NCBI GenBank assembly: GCA_041658245.1
Contig: JBBAAM010000017.1
Location: 1 to 64,000 of the forward strand
DNA length: 64,000 bases
DNA from: Fen-1258 sp041658245
Lineage (GTDB): Bacteria > Bacteroidota > Ignavibacteria > Ignavibacteriales > Melioribacteraceae
Reading direction: 5' to 3'
Each line of letters opens with the position of its first letter. Positions within the stretch are counted from its first letter, which is position 1. The notes under the pieces are model-generated. The model was given only the letters and a program-made list of their open reading frames with translations. It made no database searches and was not told the DNA's origin. Shown here one piece after another: positions 41,782 through 48,584 of this stretch. The position numbers and the translations under genes are program-made.

Positions 41782-44202
41782 TTATTTCTCCATTAAAATA
41801 TATAAAGCGGGAACCGATGAAGTACTATTATAATTTACTGATGAAAGGGTTACCAATTCATATTGTTGAGTGCTAGGGTTCTGCGTCCATTGTTTAATGC
41901 TCAATAATGCTACATTGGAAGCAACACTTGGACCGGTGTTTCGATATACATTGCTTATGCTTGTTGTTTGATAAAAAGGCAAATCTTTTACGTCTATTCT
42001 TCGTTCTATCCAGCTTCCCGTACCGGATTTCAGTTCTTGACGTTCACTTGCAGAATAAGTCAAAATCGTTTTCCCGTCAGCAGATACTGTTCCGGAAACT
42101 GAACCTGTAACTACAAGTGAATCTGCGGTATATGGCGCAATTTTATAAACATAATTCGAAGTAAATGATAAGCCGTTCCAAACGATTTTATTATTTATTC
42201 TTGTTCTCGCAGTTGAATTCCCGAGAGTAAAATTGTTGCCGACTCCTATTGAGGCGCTGCTGGATTTGAAATCCGCTAAGATGTTTACAGTTGAAGACTT
42301 TGATGCGAGAACATCCATAAGGAATGCAGAAAGAATGTTTGCTTTTGAAGTTGCCGAAGCAATTAATGTGTTGTTTGTATTATTATACATAAAACACTTT
42401 ACATCAAATATTCCCTCTTTCGAAAATGTATGTTTAACTGTGGTTGAATTTTGCACCGTAACATCGCCTGTGCCATCACCAAAATTCCAAACATATTTTA
42501 CATTTGAAGGGGGAGTCCCAGTTAAACCAGCGCTCCATGTATATTCAGTATTTGTTTGACCATTTAACGGATCCGGATTTATTTTTATTTGGATTTCGTT
42601 GTAAATAATATTGACCCACTTGAAATCAACATATTGCGCATTAAATCCCGCAGGAGTTCTTTTCATGCCCTGCACATAAACACCGAATTTGTTCAATCCA
42701 GGATTTAATTTAATAACAGCCACACCTTTGTTTGATTCATTTCCTTGAGAGAGATAGACCCCGCTTGTATCATAAACTTCGATTGGTTGATTAATTGTAC
42801 CTGAAAGCCCCCCATCGCTCCACGTCGACGAACAAACGATTTTTAATGTATCTCTACTAAAGCTCATTCCATTTGTTAATATTAATCCAGTTGTTTTGTC
42901 ATATAGACTATAACTTGGAAACTTATCCCATCCGATTGTACCATTTTCAAATTCAGTCCATTTATTTTTAATCTTACTCCAATCGATAAATGCGGTTTTG
43001 CCAAAATATCCTATCTGATCGTAAGAGCTAATTGGATTTCCGACTTTATTCATTGTTTGATAGGGCAAGAATTTTGTGCCATCAAATTCAATAACTCGCA
43101 CATCCAGCCTTGTTTCATCGTATGGTCTATTCCCGGGAAAATTTGGATCGGCTACATACATTTTTTTTTGTATCGGATCGATCTTATAAACGATGACTGC
43201 ATGACCTGCTGTATCAGGTGTTGTCCTTCTGATAACTATTAATTGAGGTTCACCTGTCTTAAGCATTGCGTTTATTATTGTATAAAATGTGTTCTTCGGT
43301 TTTCTAATCTGAATATCCAGCTTTCCCATCCATTTAGTCCAATCTAATTCTTCTTGAATGATCGAGGCAAACCGAATCCCTCTTGGATTATCATACCAAA
43401 GAAATTGAGGTGGAAGACTTTTATCATGAATCTTGTCGTAACCGTGAAAAAGGTCTTTCTCACCCCGCAATCTTTTTTCGTAATAATACCAGATTGCCGT
43501 AATAGATTGGCCGGCGCAATGTCCTCCTGGAGAAATGTATGAACCCCAGTTTGGAAATTCCCAATCATCGAAGCCGGGGTCAAATCCAGTTGCAATCACC
43601 GGATGTCCTGCCAATCTCGATTCAAGGATACTGGTGATGATCAGACTCGCTTCAGAAATCTCATCTTTTACTAAAAACCCTTTTGCAAGTTTTGTCTTTG
43701 AAGAAAAATGTCTAGTAGAAACAGTAGCAAAATCGTCAGTCAAATCTTCTAACGGCAGCCCTTCTAATTTACCCGTTGTTTCGTCGTAGAAGAATCCCAT
43801 AGCGAAATGACCTGCAGGCAGCTTAATCGGTATTTTTAATTTCATTATTGAGTTGGCATATCCACCATCATATTTAATCTTTATAAGGGGTGAGATTGGA
43901 TTAAAATTATCTCCTAATTGGTGACTTATAATTGGTGAATAAGAAACATTTATGGTTTGAGATTGTGTGAAGGAATTTGGTGGAACTGTTAACTCAAAAC
44001 CATTGAGGGGATCGCCTGGCTTTGTGATTTTAATTGTTCCACCTCCTGTACTGATTGGCTGAGTAATAATGTCAACGGTTGTTCCAGTTTTAATATTTCC
44101 ACTAGTGTCATTTGGAGGCGTTGGTTCAACTGGGTTATCCGACTTTTTGCAAGCGGTGAGTAAAATGATTAAGGATAAAAGGATAATAAATAATCGTTTC
44201 AT
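41782..44202 (-). CDS. Large surface lipoprotein with cysteine-peptidase-like and PKD domains
   Basis: An 806-residue lipoprotein (lipobox LLTACK, C18) with a Pro/Thr-rich linker. The N-terminal part has a beta domain with GGTIKITKPGDP and FELTVPPNSF (about 52-85). Around residue 228 GGHCAGQSITAIWYYYE, near 333 GHAVIVYKID and near 348 VADPNFPG suggest a papain-like/C39-like fold with Cys-His-Asp/Asn order. A PKD domain with YVWNFGDGTGDV lies near 567. The C-terminal 150 residues look beta-rich. A protease or transglutaminase-like role at the cell surface is an inference. A single long gene stands alone here. Confidence 0.7.
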   Translation of the reverse strand: MKRLFIILLSLIILLTACKKSDNPVEPTPPNDTSGNIKTGTTVDIITQPISTGGGTIKITKPGDPLNGFELTVPPNSFTQSQTINVSYSPIISHQLGDNFNPISPLIKIKYDGGYANSIMKLKIPIKLPAGHFAMGFFYDETTGKLEGLPLEDLTDDFATVSTRHFSSKTKLAKGFLVKDEISEASLIITSILESRLAGHPVIATGFDPGFDDWEFPNWGSYISPGGHCAGQSITAIWYYYEKRLRGEKDLFHGYDKIHDKSLPPQFLWYDNPRGIRFASIIQEELDWTKWMGKLDIQIRKPKNTFYTIINAMLKTGEPQLIVIRRTTPDTAGHAVIVYKIDPIQKKMYVADPNFPGNRPYDETRLDVRVIEFDGTKFLPYQTMNKVGNPISSYDQIGYFGKTAFIDWSKIKNKWTEFENGTIGWDKFPSYSLYDKTTGLILTNGMSFSRDTLKIVCSSTWSDGGLSGTINQPIEVYDTSGVYLSQGNESNKGVAVIKLNPGLNKFGVYVQGMKRTPAGFNAQYVDFKWVNIIYNEIQIKINPDPLNGQTNTEYTWSAGLTGTPPSNVKYVWNFGDGTGDVTVQNSTTVKHTFSKEGIFDVKCFMYNNTNNTLIASATSKANILSAFLMDVLASKSSTVNILADFKSSSASIGVGNNFTLGNSTARTRINNKIVWNGLSFTSNYVYKIAPYTADSLVVTGSVSGTVSADGKTILTYSASERQELKSGTGSWIERRIDVKDLPFYQTTSISNVYRNTGPSVASNVALLSIKQWTQNPSTQQYELVTLSSVNYNSTSSVPALYILMEK

Positions 44203-44603
44203 ATGATCCTCAATAATTTAATTTGTCTTGTTTTTGGGAGGAAATAAAAGATTCGTTTAAAGGTCAGATTATTTTAGATAAGAAGCAATAAAAATGAAAT
44301 AAGACTATTACTCTTGTATTTTAAAAAATAAATTGATTAATGTTTTTGTAGCTAAAAAATCCAGACTAAGTATGTGCTTATCAATCTCGGCTTACGTCGG
44401 GATTACGAACACATTCAAACATTTGTGGAAAATCCAATCTTCTCAATTACTTTTCTAGCTTTTTCAGCATCACTTTCACTTTCAAAAGCAATACGGAATG
44501 TACCGCCCGAACCCTCGCGGATTTTCAGAAGCTCGATTTATTTGTCCTAACATTTTTTACCATAAAAAATTATATTTACTACAGTTAAAAGAAAGGAATA
44601 AAA
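44203..44603. other. Gap containing duplicated tyrA 3' end
   Basis: No intact gene is present. Bases 44414-44537 repeat the last 124 bases around the tyrA stop at 45786-45909. The remaining sequence upstream of the antitoxin-like gene at 44604 contains its ribosome-binding site AAAGGAA but nothing else I recognise. Confidence 0.7.
44414..44537 (-). pseudogene. Detached copy of the 3' end of tyrA (direct repeat, copy A)
   Basis: This 124-bp segment matches 45786-45909 at all but two positions (A for T in CAATACGG, C for G in TTTTCAGAAG). It includes the stop codon and about the last 40 codons of the tyrA ACT domain, in the same orientation. The open frame is cut off upstream, so it is not a gene. 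The repeat pair encloses a 1.25-kb toxin-antitoxin island. Confidence 0.85.
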
Positions 44604-44834
44604 ATGATAAACTTAGATCAGGCATTAGACAGTGCCAGGCAGTTATCTCTTTCCGATAAAGAAATGCTGATTGAAATACTTAAGAAACAAGCCATAGAAG
44701 AAAGAAGAAAAGAGATAGCAACAGAAGTGAGAGAATCTAGATCTCTTTATGCTACGGGTAAACTGGCGCCCTCAGCTTCAAAACAAATTATAGATGAACT
44801 TCATAGCTCACTTTCCGAACCGGAAGACAATTGA
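44604..44834 (+). CDS. Small antitoxin-like protein
   Basis: A 76-residue charged helical protein, MINLDQALDSARQLSLSDKE at its start and KQIIDELHSSLSEPEDN near its end. The size, the AAAGGAATAAAA ribosome-binding site and the four-base overlap with a RelE-like reading frame indicate the antitoxin of a type II pair. I do not recognise the exact family. Confidence 0.6.
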   Translation: MINLDQALDSARQLSLSDKEMLIEILKKQAIEERRKEIATEVRESRSLYATGKLAPSASKQIIDELHSSLSEPEDN

Positions 44835-45004
44835 TCAAATTAGTTTTAACACCTCATTTTAAGAAAGCATACAAAAAGATTGTTAGAAAAATTCCTCTTT
44901 TGCAAGAGCAAATTGATTCTTCTATAAATGCATCGTACAACATTTCAAAAATCTTAAATCGTAATTCGTTTGGGTTCTTGACAGTGAGGGAGTCCATTGC
45001 ATAA
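44831..45004 (+). pseudogene. Truncated RelE/ParE-like toxin
   Basis: Starting at a TTG that overlaps the antitoxin stop, the frame reads LIKLVLTPHFKKAYKKIV and RKIPLLQEQIDSSI, the N-terminal helices of RelE-superfamily toxins. After about 40 residues similarity is lost and the frame stops at 57, while intact toxins have about 85-95 residues and a C-terminal catalytic strand. I read it as a broken toxin left beside its antitoxin. Confidence 0.6.
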
Positions 45005-45015
45005 AAGCATATTTG

Positions 45016-45351
45016 TTAATCACTAATCTCAATTAAGTCTTCACCTTCATCAACAAATTTTTTGATGTTCTCTATCTGCTTTGATAGGACTTCTTGGAAT
45101 TTTTTATTGGATGTATTCCCGCATGTAACCCAAATTATTTTTGGCGGTGAACCGAATCGCTTTAAAAGTTCAAGAAAATCTGCGTCTTTGGTGAGAACGA
45201 TAGCATTGTTTTCTTTTGCTTTATGAAAAATTTCTTTATCGGTTGCGTCACGTAGTCCTAGTTCTTTTAGTGGAAAAGAATCGACTTTCAATTCATCTTT
45301 TAACCACTTTGCAATTAAAGGAGAGAATTGGGCATCAATCCAGATTTTCAT
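45016..45351 (-). CDS. DUF5615 PIN-like toxin
   Basis: A 111-residue PIN-like protein of the DUF5615 family. MKIWIDAQFSPLIAKWLKDE carries the first acidic residue, DATDKEIFHKAKENNAIVLTKDADFLEL the others, and VTCGNTSNKKF the conserved N/T segment. Its start overlaps the end of the DUF433 gene by four bases, the classic toxin-antitoxin arrangement. It is probably an RNase neutralised by the DUF433 partner. Confidence 0.85.
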   Translation of the reverse strand: MKIWIDAQFSPLIAKWLKDELKVDSFPLKELGLRDATDKEIFHKAKENNAIVLTKDADFLELLKRFGSPPKIIWVTCGNTSNKKFQEVLSKQIENIKKFVDEGEDLIEISD

Positions 45352-45572
45352 GCGGCAATTACCGGATGATCAAGTTTTTTACTTGCATATTGAAGAGATG
45401 CTTGCAGGTCTTCCTTCTCGAGATCCGGCATTTCTTCAAGAATCTGTTCTGCGTTTAATCCCGCTGCGTAAAGGTCAAGAACATCTTTAACCCGAATTCT
45501 CATCCCTCGAATGCAAGGACGTCCTCCGCATTGTTCAGGGTTTATAGTAATTCTTCTTAATAGTTCTTCCAT
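45348..45572 (-). CDS. DUF433 antitoxin
   Basis: A 74-residue DUF433 protein with ITINPEQCGGRPCIRGMRIR, VKDVLDLYAAGLNAEQILEE and LQASLQYASKK, a helix-turn-helix pattern. It precedes and overlaps the DUF5615 gene and is its cognate antitoxin and likely autorepressor. A GAGGATTAAATG leader provides a ribosome-binding site. Confidence 0.88.
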   Translation of the reverse strand: MEELLRRITINPEQCGGRPCIRGMRIRVKDVLDLYAAGLNAEQILEEMPDLEKEDLQASLQYASKKLDHPVIAA

Positions 45573-45785
45573 TTAATCCTCGTTTCCTTACTTCAATTTA
45601 TATAATCATTATTAGCTTTTCAACTTTATCCAGACGTTTGTGTTGATGAGTATTTTATATAATAACCGAATGTGTTGTCTTCGATTCCGGATTATAGATT
45701 TAGAATTTTTAATTAAAGAATGAAGAGCATAGCATGCACGGCTCATTTCTAAAATCATAAATCCAATTTCCTAATTGCTTTTCAG

Positions 45786-45909
45786 TTCAAACATTTGTGG
45801 AAAATCCAATCTTCTCAATTACTTTTCTAGCTTTTTCAGCATCACTTTCACTTTCAAAAGCAATTCGGAATGTACCGCCCGAACCCTCGCGGATTTTGAG
45901 AAGCTCGAT
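45786..45909 (-). repeat. tyrA 3' end direct repeat, copy B (within the intact gene)
   Basis: This is the copy inside the intact tyrA. It starts one base beyond the stop codon and corresponds to 44414-44537 with two differences over 124 bases. Confidence 0.85.
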
Positions 45910-46869
45910 GTCTTTAATGTTGATCTTGTTTTCAAATAGTGCGGTAGAAATTTTGCTTATTACACCCGGTTCATCTTTCACAAAAACAAAAACGTCGTAG
46001 ATCTGGTTTATAAATCCTTTATTCGATTTCGGAATTTCATCGCGTTTAACTCTGGCACTTTCAAATTTTTCGGTCAGCTTTTTATAATTTTCATTAGAGA
46101 TTGATTTTTTCATCTGATCTAAATCAAAAATAAAATTATCAATCGCTTGAATAATATTTTTCCGGTTCTCGCGGAGAATTGGTTCCCAAACATTGAATTC
46201 GCTTGAAGCAATACGAGTCATATCTCTAAATCCGCCGGCAGCATAATCGAAAAAGTTTATATCACTTCCTTTAAGTCCCGCCGAATTGATAAGCGAAACA
46301 GAAAGCAGTTGGGGAAGATGACTGACTGATGCAACAATTATATCATGCACTTTGGGATTTAGAAAAGTAATCTTTGCACCAAGCTGATGAATTATTTCTG
46401 TGAATGAATCTATCACCGGAAATTCTTTTGCCGATTCGTTAAGAATGTAAACGCAGTTTTCAAAAAGGAGAGGGTCGGAATTTTCAAATCCGCCTTTTTC
46501 TTTTCCAGTCATAGGATGCCCGCCGATATAAAATCCTTTCCGTTCTTTCTTATCCCAAATTTCCTGGAAGACGGATTTCACTCCGCTCACATCGGTTATG
46601 ATCTGATTTGAATTAATTTTATCTGAAAGTTTTTCAAAAATATTTATTGACGCATCAACCGGAAGACAGATAAAAATCAAATCTGCTTCAAGACTTTCTT
46701 CAAATGATGAAAGTTTTTTATCAATAAATTTTTGAGCTAATGCTTTATCAAGAATATCCGGATAATCAAACCCGCTGATTAAATGAGATGAAGAAAAATT
46801 TTTAATTGCTTTAGCAATAGAACCGCCGATCAAACCTAATCCAATTATTGAAATCTTCTCAATCTTCAA
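45787..46869 (-). CDS. tyrA: Prephenate dehydrogenase with C-terminal ACT domain
   Basis: The enzyme converts prephenate to 4-hydroxyphenylpyruvate for tyrosine synthesis. It has 360 residues. ISIIGLGLIGGSIAKAIKNF is the NAD fold, ITDVSGVK and GGHPMTGKEKGGFENS carry the conserved active-site segment with the histidine, and SHLPQLLSVSLINSAG belongs to the helical dimer domain. The C-terminal 75 residues form an ACT-like domain (VFVFVKDEPGVISKISTALF) that may confer tyrosine feedback. It lies directly downstream of aroF on the same strand. Its last 124 bases are duplicated 1.4 kb further on. Confidence 0.93.
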   Translation of the reverse strand: MKIEKISIIGLGLIGGSIAKAIKNFSSSHLISGFDYPDILDKALAQKFIDKKLSSFEESLEADLIFICLPVDASINIFEKLSDKINSNQIITDVSGVKSVFQEIWDKKERKGFYIGGHPMTGKEKGGFENSDPLLFENCVYILNESAKEFPVIDSFTEIIHQLGAKITFLNPKVHDIIVASVSHLPQLLSVSLINSAGLKGSDINFFDYAAGGFRDMTRIASSEFNVWEPILRENRKNIIQAIDNFIFDLDQMKKSISNENYKKLTEKFESARVKRDEIPKSNKGFINQIYDVFVFVKDEPGVISKISTALFENKINIKDIELLKIREGSGGTFRIAFESESDAEKARKVIEKIGFSTNV

Positions 46870-47883
46870 TTATAAAGTCCTGCCAATGGCTATTGCGATG
46901 AGTCTGAGTTCTTCCATAAGTTTCAAATAAGTATTTGGTAAAAGAGCCTGTGGACCGTCGGAAAGAGCATTCTCAGGATCGTCATGAATTTCTATCATAA
47001 TTCCATCAGCACCGGCAGCAACAGCGGCGCGTGCCATCGGCGGAACTTGATCACGCATTCCTGTTGCGTGTGATGGATCAGCAATAACCGGCAAATGACT
47101 TTTTTTATGTACAACAGGAATTGCAGATAGATCGAATGTGTTACGTGTATAATTCTCAAACGTTCTGATTCCGCGCTCGCATAAGAAAACATTTTTGTTA
47201 CCGCCACTTAAAATATATTCTGCGGACATCAGCCATTCTTCGATCGTTGCAGCAATACCGCGTTTTACCATTACCGGTTTTGTAGTCTTACCTAATTCTT
47301 TCAGCAGAGAAAAATTCTGCATATTACGCGCACCCAACTGAAAGATGTCGGTATATAGATCAATAAGTTCGATCTGATCCATCTGCATTACTTCTGTAAC
47401 AACGAGTAATTTATTTTCATCAGCAGCAGCGCGGATTAATTTTAATCCTTCTTCACCAAGTCCTTGAAAGGAATAAGGAGAAGTGCGCGGTTTAAAAGCG
47501 CCGCCTCTTAAAATCTTTGCACCGGATTGTGCAACAACTTTAGCCAAACGGAAAATTTGATCTTCATTTTCAACCGAGCATGGACCCGCAATCATAACAA
47601 TTTGATTTCCGCCAAGCTCAACATCTTTGATCTTGATAATTGTATTCCGCTCATTAAAACTTCTGCTTGCAAGTTTGTATGGGGTAGTAACGCGGTAAAC
47701 TTCATCAACTCCGTCAAGTATGCTGATGTTGCGTGTATCAAAATTTGGTTTAACGCCAATTGCACCGATTATCGTTCTCTCGGCACCGATGGATTTATGA
47801 ATCTGAAATCCGAATCCTTCAAGATGCTTCACAACATTTTCTATTTGTTCTTCAGTAGCGTTTTTTTCTAGAATAACAACCAA
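46870..47883 (-). CDS. aroF: 3-deoxy-7-phosphoheptulonate (DAHP) synthase, type I-beta
   Basis: The enzyme condenses PEP with erythrose 4-phosphate, the first step of the shikimate pathway. It has 337 residues. The N-terminal 90 residues are the ferredoxin-like regulatory domain typical of type I-beta enzymes. The barrel has MIAGPCSVENEDQI, GGAFKPRTSPYSFQGLGEEG, GARNMQNFSLLKELGK, KRGIAATIEEWL, LCERGIRTFE and PVIADPSHATGMRD. It is immediately upstream of tyrA, so tyrosine may act on both. Confidence 0.95.
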   Translation of the reverse strand: MVVILEKNATEEQIENVVKHLEGFGFQIHKSIGAERTIIGAIGVKPNFDTRNISILDGVDEVYRVTTPYKLASRSFNERNTIIKIKDVELGGNQIVMIAGPCSVENEDQIFRLAKVVAQSGAKILRGGAFKPRTSPYSFQGLGEEGLKLIRAAADENKLLVVTEVMQMDQIELIDLYTDIFQLGARNMQNFSLLKELGKTTKPVMVKRGIAATIEEWLMSAEYILSGGNKNVFLCERGIRTFENYTRNTFDLSAIPVVHKKSHLPVIADPSHATGMRDQVPPMARAAVAAGADGIMIEIHDDPENALSDGPQALLPNTYLKLMEELRLIAIAIGRTL

Positions 47884-47897
47884 TTTTAGCTCCTTAA

Positions 47898-48584
47898 TTA
47901 ATCATGAAATTTTTTCTCTCCCGCCTTAATTGCGATCGGGATGAAATCTTCTTTAGTTGGAATCGCGCATGAGTAATTTGGACTATATGCGCAATATGGA
48001 TTGTATGCTAAGTTAAAATCAATTTCATATTCATTGTTCGGGTCATCAACTTTTTCAAAATCAATGTACCGTCCAACTCCGTATGATTCATTGTTCGTTG
48101 TTCTATCTGTGAACCAAATTGAATAATAAGTTTCACCGCCGGCTGTGGTTCCTTGATAAATATTTATTTTGTACTGTTTGTTTTGATAAGTAATCACTAC
48201 ATAACCATAACGAATTGTTTTCCGGGGTTCGCCTTTAGTGCCGTAAATCGTGACTGTGTCTTTCGGTTCATATTCATAAAGCAAACTTTTAAAAACGAAA
48301 GACGGATCCACTTCAAAGTAATTCAAATCGTGAAATTCAACTTTTCCTTTTTTGTTGAATGGGGAAGACGGATCATTCTTAGCCCATTCATTTTTCTCGG
48401 TGCGGTACTTTTCAATCTTCGCGATGTAGGATTTTTCTTCCGGTGTATAATTCTTTCCGCATGAAACTAAAAGAAGAATAAGAATAAGAGCATGATTAAG
48501 AAAACGAAAAGACTTTTCTTGCTCTTGCTCATAATCTTGCTCTTGATCGCTTCGACGGTATTTTTTAAGATTTCTTTTCATCAA
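47898..48584 (-). CDS. DUF1684 lipoprotein whose N-terminus is encoded by repeat DNA
   Basis: A 228-residue protein with a DUF1684 domain: WAKNDPSSPF, FHDLNYFEVDPSF, VVITYQNKQYKINIYQ, YFD-like YIDFEK and NLAYNPYCAYSPNYSCAIP are characteristic. The lipobox LLLVSCGKN places the acylated cysteine near residue 42. The preceding 40 residues (RRSDQEQDYEQEQEKSFRF and the hydrophobic NHALILILL) are translated from the repeat tract at 48472-48548. The n-region is unusually long. The start overlaps the end of mutS by 20 bases. Function unknown. Confidence 0.75.
   Translation of the reverse strand: MMKRNLKKYRRSDQEQDYEQEQEKSFRFLNHALILILLLVSCGKNYTPEEKSYIAKIEKYRTEKNEWAKNDPSSPFNKKGKVEFHDLNYFEVDPSFVFKSLLYEYEPKDTVTIYGTKGEPRKTIRYGYVVITYQNKQYKINIYQGTTAGGETYYSIWFTDRTTNNESYGVGRYIDFEKVDDPNNEYEIDFNLAYNPYCAYSPNYSCAIPTKEDFIPIAIKAGEKKFHD
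48472..48548. repeat. AAGAGCAAGATTAAGA-type repeat inside the lipoprotein gene
   Basis: AGAAGAATAAGAATAAGAGC on the left and CTTGCTCTTGCTCATAATC on the right form an approximate inverted pair of the repeat seen at 15942 and 32090. Read on the minus strand it encodes most of the signal peptide of the DUF1684 lipoprotein. Confidence 0.55.

Noticed and set aside
45016..45572. Possible complete mobile element with transposase in the tyrA-bounded island
   Set aside because: All frames between the direct repeats are accounted for by toxin-antitoxin genes; no transposase or integrase is present.
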